64,000 bases of DNA from Pilimelia terevasa (GTDB lineage: Bacteria > Actinomycetota > Actinomycetes > Mycobacteriales > Micromonosporaceae): NCBI RefSeq assembly GCF_014647915.1, contig NZ_BMQC01000002.1, positions 1 to 64,000 on the forward strand. The letters run 5' to 3'. Shown one piece after another: positions 41,173 to 51,033 of the stretch. Made by a program: the position numbers and the translations under genes. Below the pieces are notes generated by a model that saw only the letters and a program-made list of their open reading frames with translations, was not told where the DNA came from and ran no database searches. Positions within the stretch are counted from its first letter, which is position 1; the number at the start of each line of letters is the position of its first letter.

Positions 41173-41952
41173 ATGCGGACAAAGTGGGCAGCAGGTCTCT
41201 CCGTCGCGGTCGTCCTCGCCGGTCCCGTCCCGGCTCGGGCGGGCGCGGCCCCGGCGCCCGGCCGGCCGGCGCCGCTGGTCGTCGGCGGCGAGCAGGTCCC
41301 GCGGGCGTACCCGTGGATGGTCTCGCTGTCCGTGGGCTGCGGCGGCAGCCTGGTCTCGCCCCGGCACGTCCTGACCGCGGCGCACTGCGTCGACGGCGGG
41401 GTGCGGCCGGCGGAGGTGGCCGTGCGGGCCGGTACCGCCGACCGGCACCGCGGCGGGCTGCGGGCCGGCGTGGCGGACATCCGCCTGGCGGCGGGCTTCC
41501 GCTCGGCGCTCGCCGGCAGCGACTGGGCCGTGCTCACCCTGGACCGGCGGCTGCCGCTGGCCCCGCTGCGGCTCGCGGACCGGCCGGTCCCGCCGGACAC
41601 CAAGCTGCTGGTCCTCGGCTGGGGCGCGGTCCGCGAGGAGGGCGGCGCCCAGCGCCGGCTGCGCGGCGCCTGGGTGCCCTCGGTGTCCGACGGGGCGTGC
41701 GCCCGCGCCTACCGGACCCTCGACCTGCCCATCCGGCGCGCCGACATGCTCTGTGCGGGCGACGTGCGTGACGGCGGCGTCGACTCGTGCCAGGGCGACT
41801 CGGGTGGTCCGCTGGTCCGGCCCGCGGGCGCGGGCTGGGCGCAGGTCGGCATCGTGAGCTGGGGCAACGGCTGCGGGCAGGCCGCCTATCCGGGCGTCTA
41901 CACCCGGGTGGAGACCTTCCGCAGGGCCATCATGGCCGCGGCCCGGGGCTGA
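41173..41952 (+). CDS. Secreted trypsin-like S1 serine protease
   Basis: 259 residues. Signal peptide, short pro-segment, mature start VVGGEQVPRAYPWMVSL, His in LTAAHC, Asp in SDWAVLTL and Ser in CQGDSGGPLV. Asp six residues before the Ser (GVDSCQGDSGG) predicts trypsin-like Arg/Lys specificity. Six cysteines can form the usual bonds. ATG at 41173. Its 3' end overlaps the antisense transporter gene by 23 bases. Confidence 0.92.
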   Translation: MRTKWAAGLSVAVVLAGPVPARAGAAPAPGRPAPLVVGGEQVPRAYPWMVSLSVGCGGSLVSPRHVLTAAHCVDGGVRPAEVAVRAGTADRHRGGLRAGVADIRLAAGFRSALAGSDWAVLTLDRRLPLAPLRLADRPVPPDTKLLVLGWGAVREEGGAQRRLRGAWVPSVSDGACARAYRTLDLPIRRADMLCAGDVRDGGVDSCQGDSGGPLVRPAGAGWAQVGIVSWGNGCGQAAYPGVYTRVETFRRAIMAAARG

Positions 41953-42856
41953 CCCGGTCCGGCCGGGCGGCCACCGCCACGCCGGCCAGGGCGAGGGCGA
42001 CGCCGACGTAGATGCCGGCGCCGGGTGGCCCGGCGGCGCCGGGCAGGGCGAGGTCCAGCAGCAGCGCGCCGGTGAGCTGCCCGGCGATCACCGCCAGCCC
42101 GAGCAGCAGCACGCCGGTGTACCGGACGGTGGCCGCCGCGACCGTGATGAACACGACCCCGAGCGGCCCGCCCAGGTACAGCCACGGGGCGGCCGGCAGG
42201 TCCTGCGGCGGGCCGCGCAGCGCGACGTCGGCGCCGAGGACCACGAGCAGTGCAGCCGTACCGACGGCGAAGTTCAGCAGCGTCGCCGGCAGCGCGCCGC
42301 CGGCCGCCTCGCGGACCCGTCCGTTGACCGCCGCCTGGACCCCCACGCCGAGGCCGGCCACCGCCGGCACCAGGGCCAGCCACACCGGCGCCCCGCCCGG
42401 CGGCCGCCCGGCGGCCACCGCCACGGCGAGCACCGTGAGGGCCGCGCCGCACAGCCGGAAGCCGGTGACCGCCTGCCGGCCCCGCGGGCCGAGGCCGAGG
42501 CGGTCGGCGGCCAGACCGCTGATCGCCTGGCCGGCCACGATGGAGACGGTGAAGATCGCCACGCCGAGCGCCGCGGCCGTGAGGCTCTGGCTGGCCACGA
42601 ACGCCGCGCCCCCGAGCCCGCCCAGGCACTCCCACCAGCGCAGCGGCCGCGGCCCGCCCGGCGGCCGGGGCGTGCCCGGCGGCGGCCCGACCGCGCCGGC
42701 CAGGCGCCGGACGCCGCGGCGGCCGGCCGGCAGCGCCGCGCAGGCCGCGGCGACGAGCACCAGCCCGACGCCGAAGCTGGTGGCCGCCGCGGCGACGCCG
42801 TCGCCGAGCCGGACGGCCAGCTCGCCGTTGATCCGGGTCTGCGCGGCCGAGCCCAC
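41930..42856 (-). CDS. DMT-family transporter (YdcZ/DUF606 type)
   Basis: 308 residues with about nine hydrophobic segments in two related halves. AAQTRINGELAVRLGDGVAA and VGVQAAVNGRVREAAGG are the N-terminal motifs of each DUF606 repeat. The GTG at 42856 leaves out a leucine-rich segment upstream that could be the first membrane helix; a CTG start near 42904 would include it. Substrate unknown. Confidence 0.75.
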   Translation of the reverse strand: MGSAAQTRINGELAVRLGDGVAAAATSFGVGLVLVAAACAALPAGRRGVRRLAGAVGPPPGTPRPPGGPRPLRWWECLGGLGGAAFVASQSLTAAALGVAIFTVSIVAGQAISGLAADRLGLGPRGRQAVTGFRLCGAALTVLAVAVAAGRPPGGAPVWLALVPAVAGLGVGVQAAVNGRVREAAGGALPATLLNFAVGTAALLVVLGADVALRGPPQDLPAAPWLYLGGPLGVVFITVAAATVRYTGVLLLGLAVIAGQLTGALLLDLALPGAAGPPGAGIYVGVALALAGVAVAARPDRVSPGPRP

Positions 42857-42921
42857 GCCGGACAGGGCCGCCAGGGCCAGCCCCAGCAGGCGCAGTCGGC
42901 GCAGTCGGCGGGCCGAGGCGG

Positions 42922-43935
42922 TCAGGCGGTGGGCCGCCCGTCGAAGTCGACTGCGGAGTACATGCTCAGCTTCTCCAGGCGGTGGTACGAGTCGATGACC
43001 CGGATCGTCCCGCTCTTGGAGCGCATCACGATCGACTGGGTGTACGCGCCGCCGGAGCGGTACCGGACGCCCTTGAGCAGGTCGCCGGAGGTGACGCCGG
43101 TGGCGACGAAGAACATGTTGTCACCGCGCACGAGGTCGTCGGTGGCCAGTACGCGGGTCAGGTCGTGGCCGGCGGCCAGGGCCTTCTCCCGCTCCTGCGC
43201 GTCGCGCGGCCACAGCCGGGCCTGGATCGCCCCGCCCATGCACTTGAGGGCCACGGCCGCCACGATGCCCTCGGGCGTGCCGCCGATGCCGACGAGCATG
43301 TCCACCTCGGAGGCCTCGCGGGCCGCGCTGATCGCCCCGGCGATGTCGCCGTCGCTGATGAACCGGATCCGCGCCCCGGCGTCGCGGACCTCCTTGACGA
43401 TCTCGCTGTGCCGGGACCGGTCCAGGATGCAGACGGTCACGTCGGAGACGCTGGTGTTCTTCACCTTGGCCACGCGGCGGATGTTCTCCCGGATGCCGGC
43501 GTCCAGGTCGATGACGTCGGCGCAGTCGGGGCCGACGGCCAGCTTCTCCATGTAGAAGACGGCGCTGGGGTCGTACATGGCGCCGCGCTCGGCCACGGCG
43601 AGGACGGCCAGGGCGTTGGGCATCCCCTTGCTCATCAGCGTGGTGCCGTCGACCGGGTCGACCGCGACGTCGACCTCGGGGCCGGTGCCGTCGCCGACGC
43701 GCTCGCCGTTGTACAGCATCGGCGCGTTGTCCTTCTCGCCCTCGCCGATCACCACGACCCCGGTCATCTGGATCGCGTTGATCAGCTTGCGCATCGCGTC
43801 GACCGCGGCGCCGTCCCCGCCCTCCTTGTCGCCGCGGCCGACCCAGCGGCCGGCGGCCATGGCGGCGGCCTCGGTGACCCGGACCAGGTCCAGGGCCAGG
43901 TTGCGGTCGAGGTCCTGGGGTGTGCGGCTCGTCAT
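42922..43935 (-). CDS. glpX: Class II fructose-1,6-bisphosphatase
   Basis: 337 residues. [23 protein letters not shown] and [18 protein letters not shown] are the GlpX metal- and phosphate-binding motifs. It hydrolyses fructose-1,6-bisphosphate in gluconeogenesis and is the main FBPase of most actinobacteria. ATG at 43935 with GGAGGAGCG. It is divergent from the DUF4245 gene, the usual actinobacterial arrangement. Confidence 0.96.
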   Translation of the reverse strand: MTSRTPQDLDRNLALDLVRVTEAAAMAAGRWVGRGDKEGGDGAAVDAMRKLINAIQMTGVVVIGEGEKDNAPMLYNGERVGDGTGPEVDVAVDPVDGTTLMSKGMPNALAVLAVAERGAMYDPSAVFYMEKLAVGPDCADVIDLDAGIRENIRRVAKVKNTSVSDVTVCILDRSRHSEIVKEVRDAGARIRFISDGDIAGAISAAREASEVDMLVGIGGTPEGIVAAVALKCMGGAIQARLWPRDAQEREKALAAGHDLTRVLATDDLVRGDNMFFVATGVTSGDLLKGVRYRSGGAYTQSIVMRSKSGTIRVIDSYHRLEKLSMYSAVDFDGRPTA

Positions 43936-44096
43936 GGGGCGCTCCTCCTCGCGTGCGGCGGGGCCACGGACCGGCCGTCGCCCGACGCGCGCGGGGCGCG
44001 GGCCGTGGCGCTCCGGCGGGTCCGACCGGAGGTCAAATCCTGCCAGGTGGGCGCCCCGGTGGCCCCGGCGGGTCGCCGATCGGTGAGGATGGTGCC

Positions 44097-44699
44097 GTGT
44101 CGTCCGTACCCGCCCCGCCGCCGCCCGCGGATCCGCCGCCGGCCGCCGCCTCCCCGGTCCCGCCGGCCGCCGCGGCGGTGCCCGTGCGCCCCGCCGGCCG
44201 CCGGCCGCGGGACATGGTGCTCTCGCTGGTCGTCCTGCTGGTCCCGATCCTGCTGTTCGCGGTGGTCTACCGGGTGTTCCAGGACGGCGACGCGCCGGTC
44301 GCGGTCGACGCCGCGGCGGTGGTCGACCAGGCGCGCCGGGCCGGGGACTTCCCGCCCGCGCCGCCGGCCGTGCTCCCGGCCGGCTGGCGGGCGGCCAGCG
44401 CCACGTACACCCGCGGGCAGGACTGGGGGGCGCTGCGGATCGGGTACGTGGCCGCGTCCGGCACCGGCCTGCAGCTCGTGGAGAGCGACCGGCCGGTCGC
44501 CGAGCTGCTCGGCGCGGAGCTGGGCGCGAGCCGGCCGGCGGGTGTCGTGCCGGTGGCCGGCCGCCCGTGGCAGCGGTACCCCGGGCGCCCTGGGGAGGAG
44601 GCGCTGGTCCTGCTGACCCCGGCGCGGACCCTGCTGGTCCTCGGCCCGGTCGCGGCGCCCGACGCGGCCGTACTGGCCGGGTCGCTGACCGAGATTTAA
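44097..44699 (+). CDS. DUF4245 membrane protein
   Basis: 200 residues. A proline/alanine-rich N-terminus precedes one membrane helix ([19 protein letters not shown]) and an external domain of about 130 residues with [11 protein letters not shown] and [16 protein letters not shown], as in DUF4245. GTG at 44097. The neighbourhood with glpX is conserved in actinobacteria; function unknown. Confidence 0.85.
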   Translation: MSSVPAPPPPADPPPAAASPVPPAAAAVPVRPAGRRPRDMVLSLVVLLVPILLFAVVYRVFQDGDAPVAVDAAAVVDQARRAGDFPPAPPAVLPAGWRAASATYTRGQDWGALRIGYVAASGTGLQLVESDRPVAELLGAELGASRPAGVVPVAGRPWQRYPGRPGEEALVLLTPARTLLVLGPVAAPDAAVLAGSLTEI

Positions 44700-44706
44700 T
44701 CCTCAT

Positions 44707-44743
44707 GTCAATAATTGACGTAGCAAATTAACTGCGGTACGGT
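44707..44743 (+). promoter_or_regulatory. Promoter with overlapping palindromic operator for the dioxygenase gene
   Basis: A -35 TTGACG (44715-44720) and a -10 TACGGT (44738-44743) with 17-base spacing form a near-consensus promoter. The -35 is embedded in the perfect palindrome GTCAATAATTGAC (44707-44719). An AT-rich palindrome over the -35 of a strong promoter is the classic layout for MarR/TetR-type repression. No regulator gene is adjacent. Confidence 0.6.
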
Positions 44744-44775
44744 GGTGGCACGCGCAACCACCGGAGGCGATCGCC

Positions 44776-45648
44776 ATGGTTACCGTCCACCAGCCCGGCG
44801 CCGCGTACGACGCGTTCCTGCGCGCGGCCGGCCCCGCCAGCGCCGCCCAGCCCCGCTGGACCCCCGCCGACGGCCCGCTGCCCTCGATCTACCTCAGCCA
44901 CGGCGCCCCGCCCCTGTTCGACGACGCCGTGTTCCTGCGCGAACTCGGCGACTGGGCGCTGCGGATGCCCAAGCCGAGGGCGATCCTCATCGTCTCCGCG
45001 CACTGGGAGCACGCGCCGCTGAGCCTGTCCAGCGCCGCCGCGGCGCCCACCCCCGTGTACGACTTCGGCGGGTTCGCCCGCCGCTTCTTCACCATGCGCT
45101 ACGACACCCCGGACGCCCACGACCTCGCCGCCCGGGTCGCCGCCCTCGTGCCCGACGGCACCGACCTGCACGAACACCGCAGCCGCGGACTCGACCACGG
45201 CGCGTGGGTGCCGTTGAAGGTGATGTACCCGCACGCCGACGTCCCGACCCTCCAGCTCAGCCTGCCCACCGCCGACCCCGGCGCGCTGCTGGCGCTCGGC
45301 GCCCGGCTCCGGCCGCTGCGCGAGGAGGGGGTACTGGTGATCGGGTCGGGCTTCCTCACCCACGGGCTGCCGTTCGTCACTTCGGCGATGGTGACCCGCA
45401 ACGAGGCACCCGGCTGGTCGGCGGAGTTCGACGCCTGGGCCGCCGACGCGCTGGCCCGCGGCGCGGTCGACGAGCTGGCCGCGTACGCCGACCGGGCGCC
45501 CGGGATGCCCTACGCCCACCCGACCGTCGAGCACTTCCTCCCGCTGTTCGTGACCCTCGGCGCCGCCGCCGACCCGGCCGCCGCGGCCACCACCCAGATC
45601 GAGGGCTACATGTGGGGCCTGTCGAAGCGGTCCTTCTCCCTCGCCTGA
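44776..45648 (+). CDS. LigB/DODA-type extradiol ring-cleavage dioxygenase
   Basis: 290 residues. [28 protein letters not shown] and [13 protein letters not shown] provide the conserved histidines of the class III (LigB/DODA) extradiol dioxygenase family, which bind Fe or Zn. Family members open catechol rings or act on small aldehydes, and many are induced by phenols or electrophiles. ATG at 44776 with GGAGG. The operator-like palindrome upstream suggests inducible expression. Confidence 0.88.
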   Translation: MVTVHQPGAAYDAFLRAAGPASAAQPRWTPADGPLPSIYLSHGAPPLFDDAVFLRELGDWALRMPKPRAILIVSAHWEHAPLSLSSAAAAPTPVYDFGGFARRFFTMRYDTPDAHDLAARVAALVPDGTDLHEHRSRGLDHGAWVPLKVMYPHADVPTLQLSLPTADPGALLALGARLRPLREEGVLVIGSGFLTHGLPFVTSAMVTRNEAPGWSAEFDAWAADALARGAVDELAAYADRAPGMPYAHPTVEHFLPLFVTLGAAADPAAAATTQIEGYMWGLSKRSFSLA

Positions 45649-45670
45649 GCCCGCCGCGGCCCGTGCGGCG

Positions 45671-45871
45671 TCAGTCCCCGGCCGGACGCCGTTCGCGCGC
45701 GGCGGCGAGGCGGGCGCGGGCGCCGTCGAGCCACCCCTGGCAGACCGCCGCCAGCTCCTCGCCCCGCTCCCACAGCGCCAGCGACTCCTCCAGCGTGCCG
45801 GCCCCGGACTCCAGGCGCTCGACCACCTGGGCCAGCTCCGCGCGGGCCTGCTCGTACGTCAACTCGCTCAT
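45671..45871 (-). CDS. xseB: Exodeoxyribonuclease VII small subunit
   Basis: 66 residues from the ATG at 45871: [20 protein letters not shown], then [18 protein letters not shown], the compact helical hairpin of XseB. Ten bases downstream of xseA, so one operon. It assembles several copies on XseA to form the single-strand exonuclease used in repair. Confidence 0.94.
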   Translation of the reverse strand: MSELTYEQARAELAQVVERLESGAGTLEESLALWERGEELAAVCQGWLDGARARLAAARERRPAGD

Positions 45872-45881
45872 CCCCGGCACC

Positions 45882-47105
45882 CTACGCGGCACCGCCGTCG
45901 GCGACGGTCGCACCGACGGTGCCGTCGGCCAGCCGCAGCCGCAGCGCGTCGCCGGGGGCGACGTCGGCCGCCGCCCGGACGATCCGGCCGTCGGCGTGCT
46001 GCACGATCGCGTACCCGCGCGACAGCGTGGCGTGCGGCGACAGCGCGCGCAGCCGCGCCGCGGTGTGGGTCAGCCCGTCCGCCGCCCGGTGCACCCGGTG
46101 GTCCAGGACCCGCGCCGCCCGGTCGCGCAGTGCCGCCACCTCGGCCCCGTGCCGGTCGTACCACTGCTCGGGCCGGGCCAGCACCGGCCGGGACCGCACG
46201 GCCGCGAGCCGCTGGTACTCCCGGTCCAGCAGGTGGTCGGCGGCGCGGTCGAGCCGGTGCCGCGCCTGCTCCAGCCCGCGCCGCTCCTCGGCCAGGTCGG
46301 GGACGACCCGCTTGGCCGCGTCCGTCGGCGTGGACGCCCGCACGTCGGCCACGTAGTCCAGCAGCGGCGTGTCGCTCTCGTGCCCGACGGCGCTGACCAC
46401 CGGCGTACCGCAGGCGAAGACGGCCCGGCACAGCCCCTCGTCGGAAAACGGCAGCAGATCCTCGGTGGAGCCGCCGCCGCGGGCGATGACGATCACCTCG
46501 ACGCTGGCGTCGGCGTCCAGCACCGCGAGGGCGTCCACGATCTGCTGCGCGGCGCCCGCGCCCTGGACGGCAACGTTCACCGTGCGGAACTCCACCGCCG
46601 GCCAGCGCCGGGCGGCGTTGGTGAGCACGTCGCGCTCGGCGGCGCTGGCCCGGCCCGTGATCAGCCCGACCCGGGCGGGCAGGAACGGCAGCCGCCGCTT
46701 GCGCTCGCGGGCGAACAGCCCCTCGGCGGCCAGGAGCCGCTTCAGCTTCTCGATGCGCGCCAGCAGCTCGCCGATGCCGACCTGGCGGATCTCGTCGGCG
46801 CGCAGGTTGAGGGTCCCCCGGGCGGGGTAGAACTCCGGCCTGGCCCGGGCCACCACCCGCGCGCCCTCGGCCAGCCCGGGCGCGCCCCGGTCCAGGACGT
46901 CGCGGTGGCTGGTGACGGTCAGGCTGAGGTCGGCCGCCGGGTCCCGCAGGGTCAGGAAGACGGTCTGCGTACCGGGCCGGCGGCTGAGCTGCGCCACCTG
47001 CCCCTCGACCCACACCCACCCCAGCCGGGCGACCCAGGCGCCGATCTTCTGGCTGACGACCCGGACCGGCCACGGCTCCTCGGACGTACTGCGCGACGCC
47101 TCCAT
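45882..47105 (-). CDS. xseA: Exodeoxyribonuclease VII large subunit
   Basis: 407 residues. N-terminal OB-fold ([20 protein letters not shown]), catalytic region with [26 protein letters not shown] and [18 protein letters not shown], then a long helical stretch and a C-terminal SRGYAIVQ segment. Complete and of normal length. Divergent from ispH, as usual in actinobacteria. Confidence 0.96.
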   Translation of the reverse strand: MEASRSTSEEPWPVRVVSQKIGAWVARLGWVWVEGQVAQLSRRPGTQTVFLTLRDPAADLSLTVTSHRDVLDRGAPGLAEGARVVARARPEFYPARGTLNLRADEIRQVGIGELLARIEKLKRLLAAEGLFARERKRRLPFLPARVGLITGRASAAERDVLTNAARRWPAVEFRTVNVAVQGAGAAQQIVDALAVLDADASVEVIVIARGGGSTEDLLPFSDEGLCRAVFACGTPVVSAVGHESDTPLLDYVADVRASTPTDAAKRVVPDLAEERRGLEQARHRLDRAADHLLDREYQRLAAVRSRPVLARPEQWYDRHGAEVAALRDRAARVLDHRVHRAADGLTHTAARLRALSPHATLSRGYAIVQHADGRIVRAAADVAPGDALRLRLADGTVGATVADGGAA

Positions 47106-47222
47106 CCGGCCACCCTAGCCGCGGCCGCCGCGGCGCCCGGCGCCCGCCGGGACCGGGTGGTCCGGGCGGCGCGGGAGGAAACGGACGCGGGCGCGGGTGG
47201 CCGGGGTGCGTACCATGGGGGC

Positions 47223-48212
47223 GTGAGTGCTGGCCAGGGTAAGCGGGTGTTGTTGGCGCAGCCGCGCGGGTACTGCGCGGGTGTGGACCGGGCGGTGCAG
47301 ACCGTCGAGGAGGCCCTGACCCTCTACGGGGCGCCGGTCTACGTCCGCAAGGAGATCGTGCACAACAAGCACGTCGTCACCACGCTGGAGGAGCGCGGCG
47401 CGATCTTCGTGGAGGAGAACGACGAGGTGCCCGAGGGCGCCACGGTGATCTTCTCGGCGCACGGGGTCGCGCCCGAGGTGCACGCGCAGGCGCGGGCCCG
47501 GTCGCTGAAGGCGATCGACGCCACCTGCCCGCTGGTCACCAAGGTCCACCAGGAGGCGAAGCGGTACGCCGCCGCCGACTACGACATCCTGCTCATCGGC
47601 CACGAGGGCCACGAGGAGGTCGTCGGCACCGCCGGTGAGGCGCCCCGGCACATCCAGCTCGTGGACGGCCCCGACGACGTGGACGCGGTGACGGTCCGCG
47701 ACCCGGCCAAGGTCGTCTGGCTGTCCCAGACCACGCTGTCGGTCGACGAGACCATGGCCACGGTCGAGCGGCTCAAGCGCCGGCTGCCGCTGCTGGAGTC
47801 CCCGCCCAGCGACGACATCTGCTACGCCACGCAGAACCGCCAGGTGGCCGTGAAAGAGATCGCCCCGGAGTGCGACGTCGTCCTGGTGGTCGGCTCGCGC
47901 AACTCCTCGAACTCGGTCCGGCTCACCGAGGTGGCGCTCGACCACGGCGCCCGCGCCTCGTACCTGATCGACTTCGCCCGCGAGATCGACGAGGCGTGGC
48001 TGGCCGGCGCGAGCACGGTCGGCCTGACCTCCGGGGCGAGCGTGCCCGAGGAGCTGGTGCAGGACGTCCTGGCCTTCCTGGCGGCGCGGGGCTTCACCGA
48101 CGTCACCGCGGTCGACACCGCGCAGGAGCACCTCACGTTCGCGCTGCCGCCGGAGCTGCGCCGCGACATGAAGGCGGCCGCGGAGGCGGCCGCGGCCCGC
48201 TCGGCCGGCTGA
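47223..48212 (+). CDS. ispH: 4-hydroxy-3-methylbut-2-enyl diphosphate reductase
   Basis: 329 residues from a GTG at 47223. Three cluster cysteines are in [18 protein letters not shown] and ICYATQNRQ region/SRNSSNS substrate loop; EIVHNKHVV and FSAHGV carry catalytic histidines. IspH is the last step of the MEP isoprenoid pathway, reducing HMBPP to IPP and DMAPP with a [4Fe-4S] cluster. Confidence 0.96.
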   Translation: MSAGQGKRVLLAQPRGYCAGVDRAVQTVEEALTLYGAPVYVRKEIVHNKHVVTTLEERGAIFVEENDEVPEGATVIFSAHGVAPEVHAQARARSLKAIDATCPLVTKVHQEAKRYAAADYDILLIGHEGHEEVVGTAGEAPRHIQLVDGPDDVDAVTVRDPAKVVWLSQTTLSVDETMATVERLKRRLPLLESPPSDDICYATQNRQVAVKEIAPECDVVLVVGSRNSSNSVRLTEVALDHGARASYLIDFAREIDEAWLAGASTVGLTSGASVPEELVQDVLAFLAARGFTDVTAVDTAQEHLTFALPPELRRDMKAAAEAAAARSAG

Positions 48213-48279
48213 GCGCCGCCCCGGCGGCCCGCCGGCTGCCCTCCCGCCGGACCGCCGGGTCACGCGCGACCGGCGGCGG

Positions 48280-49707
48280 TCAGCGCGTGCGGTGCCAGGG
48301 GCCGGTGATCGCCAGGAGGTGGCCCGGCACCTGGATGTTCGCGAACAGCACGGACCCGTCGGCGGAGAACGTCGGCCCGCAGAACTCGCTGTCGTTGAGG
48401 TCGTTGCGGGCCATCGGGTACGTCCGGCCGGACTCGGTCACGCCGACCAGGTGCGAGACCCCGTTGCCGTCCTCGGCGAGGATCAGGCCGCCGTACGGCG
48501 AGACCGTGATGTTGTCCGGGCCGTCGTAGTTGGCGCCGTCGGTACCCGGCTCCGTGTTCACGCCGAAGATCGTGGTCAGCGTGAGCGTCTCCCGCCGCGG
48601 GTCGTAGTGCCACACCTGGCCGTCGTGCGCCCGCGGGCTGCCGTCGGCGGTCCGGGCGAAGCTGGCGACGAGGTAGGCGCCGTGCCCGCCCCACCACTGG
48701 CCCTCCAGCTTGTTGCTGTGGGTCACGGCACCGGCGGCGAACTGCCTGCGGACCGAGGTCTGGCGGGCGTCCCGGTCGGCGACGTCCACCCAGGTCACCT
48801 CGTACCGGGTGCCCGGCTCGGTGGCCTCGGCCAGGTCCGCGACGGGGACCCCGTCGCGGGTGCACCGCATCGCCTGGAGCCTGCCGGCGGTGTCGCCGCC
48901 GGGGGAGAGCGCCAGCGCGCGCAGCGCGCCCCGGCCGCCCGTGAAGTGCCGGGGCGGCACCCAGCGGTAGTACAGGCCGTGCGGGGCGCCCGCGTCCTCG
49001 GTCAGGTAGATCTCGTGGTTGTGCGGGTTGACCACGACCGCCTCGTGGGCGTAGCGGCCGAGGAACGTCAGCGGCACCGGGTCGGCGTTGGCGGCCATGT
49101 CGTAGGGGTCCACCTCGAACACGTACCCGTGGTCCCGGGTGAACTGGCCGCCCTTCTTCTGCTCGGTCTCCTCGCAGGTCAGCCACGTGCCCCACGGCGT
49201 GACACCGCCCGCGCAGTTGTTGTGCGTACCGGCGAGGCTGACGTAGTGCCGCTGCCGCGCGCCGGCCGCGTCGACCTCGACGGTGGTGGTGCCGCCGCGC
49301 GCGCCCGGGTCGTAGGTGAGGCCGGGCAGCGGCGGCACGCCGTGCGGCTCGCTGCCGCCGACCTCGTGGTTGGTGACCAGCACCGAGCCCCCGTGGCCGC
49401 GCCCGCGTCCCCGGGCCGGGAAGCAGCCGATGCCGTCGGGGTCGTCGGGGCACGGGTGGCCGCTGTCCAGGGTGGTCACGCCGGTCTTCGCCACCACCCG
49501 GTACGCGAAGCCCTGGGGCAGCGCCAGCACCCCGGCGGGGTCGGCGACCAGCGGGCCGTAGCCGGTCGGCGGGCGGGCGGCGCCCAGGGCGTGGGCGGGG
49601 CCGGCGAGGATCTCCAGGTTGCCGGCGAGGGCGATGCCCAGGCCCCCGGCGGCGCCGGCCCGCAGCAGGTGGCGGCGGGACAGCGGGGAGAAGGCAGGTG
49701 AGGTCAT
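48280..49707 (-). CDS. PhoX-family (DUF839) secreted phosphatase-like protein
   Basis: 475 residues from the ATG at 49707 with GGAAGG. A twin-arginine signal (SRRHLLRAGAAGG) directs folded export. The body matches DUF839/PhoX: VTNHEVGG, AGGVTPWGTWLTCEET, GRYAHEAVVVNP and EDAGAPHGLYYRW. Others of the group are Ca/Fe-dependent alkaline phosphatases; this shorter version with GPDNITVSPYGGLILAEDG may have a different substrate. Confidence 0.85.
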   Translation of the reverse strand: MTSPAFSPLSRRHLLRAGAAGGLGIALAGNLEILAGPAHALGAARPPTGYGPLVADPAGVLALPQGFAYRVVAKTGVTTLDSGHPCPDDPDGIGCFPARGRGRGHGGSVLVTNHEVGGSEPHGVPPLPGLTYDPGARGGTTTVEVDAAGARQRHYVSLAGTHNNCAGGVTPWGTWLTCEETEQKKGGQFTRDHGYVFEVDPYDMAANADPVPLTFLGRYAHEAVVVNPHNHEIYLTEDAGAPHGLYYRWVPPRHFTGGRGALRALALSPGGDTAGRLQAMRCTRDGVPVADLAEATEPGTRYEVTWVDVADRDARQTSVRRQFAAGAVTHSNKLEGQWWGGHGAYLVASFARTADGSPRAHDGQVWHYDPRRETLTLTTIFGVNTEPGTDGANYDGPDNITVSPYGGLILAEDGNGVSHLVGVTESGRTYPMARNDLNDSEFCGPTFSADGSVLFANIQVPGHLLAITGPWHRTR

Positions 49708-49810
49708 GGCGGTACCTTCCGTCGGGCGCGCGGTCACCTGCCACCCCAGCAGGCGCAACCCAACAGCGGCCCACGGCCGGGGGAACCCCGGCGGAACGTC
49801 CGCGGCCGGA

Positions 49811-50956
49811 CTACGGGCGCAGCCCGCTCAGCTCCTGCGCCTGCGGCTGGCGCGGCGCCAGCTCCACCTGCGCGGGGGCGGGCAGCGGATCGGCGCTGAC
49901 CCCGAGGTCGGCGAGCCGGCGGGCGCTGACCAGGACCCGCGACTCCAGCGAGCCCACCGCCCGGTTGTACGCGGTCACCGCGCCGCCCAGCGCGCCGCCG
50001 AGCTTGCCGACGTGCTCGCCCAGGGTGGACAGCCGCCCGTACAGCTCCCGGGCCAGCGCGTGCACCTGCTGGGCGTTGCGGGCCAGGGCGTCCTGCCGCC
50101 ACGAGTACGCGACCGTGCGCAGCAGCGCCACCAGCGTGGCGGGGGTGGCGAGCACGACGTCGCGGGCGAACGCGTGCTCCATCAGCGTGGCGTCCCGCTG
50201 GAGGGCCACGTCCAGGAAGGTGTCGGCCGGCACGAACAGCACCACGAACTCCGGCGCCGGGCTGAACGCCGCCCAGTACGACTTCGCCGCGAGCGCGTCG
50301 ACGTGGGCGCGCAGTTGGCGGGCGTGGGCGTCCAGGTGCCGGCTGCGGGTCTGCTCGTCGCGGGCCTCCATCGCCGTCAGGTAGCCGTCGAACGGCGCCT
50401 TGGCGTCGACCACCACCGACCGGCCGCCGTGCAGGCGCACGACGAGGTCGGGCCGCACGGCGCCGTCGTCGGTGACGGTGTGGGCCTGTTCGGTGAAGTC
50501 GCAGTGCTCCAGCAGGCCGGCGGCCTCGACGACGCGGCGGAGCTGGTGCTCGCCCCAGCGCCCGCGGACCTGCGGGGCGCGCAGCGCGGCCACGAGCTGC
50601 CGGGTTTCGGTACGCAGCTCCCCGGAGACGGTCGCCATGGCCTCGATCTGGGTCCGCAGCTCCGCATAGGAGCCGACGCGGGCGCGCTCCAGGTCGGCCA
50701 CCCGCTGCTCGTACCGCAGCAGGGTCTCGTGCAGCGGCGCGACCGCCCGGGCGACGGCCTCCTGCGACTGGTGGGTGGCCTCGTAGGACAGCGCGCGCAG
50801 CGACTGCTCCAGGCGCGCCTCGCCCTGCTCGCGGACGGCGACGGTGGCGGTCAGCTCGGCGAGCCGCGTGGCGCCGCGGGCCCGCGCCGCGAACCAGCCC
50901 AGGGCCGCCCCCACCCCCAGGCAGACGAGGACCACCAGCACGGTTGCGAAGGTCAT
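49811..50956 (-). CDS. rmuC: DNA recombination protein RmuC
   Basis: 381 residues. N-terminal membrane helix (LVVLVCLGVGAALGWFAA), coiled-coil (EARLEQSLRALSYEATHQSQ), then the RmuC domain with GRWGEHQLRRVVEAAGL, PDLVVRL, VVVDAKAPFDGYL and FVVLFVPADTFLD, a PD-(D/E)xK-like nuclease fold (ext. DAK). It limits inversions at short inverted repeats in E. coli. A 20-base tandem duplication covers its start, so the ATG at 50956 is preceded by an out-of-frame duplicate ATG at 50976. Confidence 0.92.
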   Translation of the reverse strand: MTFATVLVVLVCLGVGAALGWFAARARGATRLAELTATVAVREQGEARLEQSLRALSYEATHQSQEAVARAVAPLHETLLRYEQRVADLERARVGSYAELRTQIEAMATVSGELRTETRQLVAALRAPQVRGRWGEHQLRRVVEAAGLLEHCDFTEQAHTVTDDGAVRPDLVVRLHGGRSVVVDAKAPFDGYLTAMEARDEQTRSRHLDAHARQLRAHVDALAAKSYWAAFSPAPEFVVLFVPADTFLDVALQRDATLMEHAFARDVVLATPATLVALLRTVAYSWRQDALARNAQQVHALARELYGRLSTLGEHVGKLGGALGGAVTAYNRAVGSLESRVLVSARRLADLGVSADPLPAPAQVELAPRQPQAQELSGLRP

Positions 50957-51033
50957 GACACGGCCGCGAAGGTCATGCCGACACTGTGCCACCCCGCCCC
51001 GACAGTCCGCCGGCCGTCCCCGCGGTCGGGCGG

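Noticed and set aside
44742-48212. 1156-codon plus-strand frame running through the dioxygenase and xse genes into ispH
   Set aside because: ispH starts at the GTG at 47223; everything before it in this frame is the shadow of other genes.
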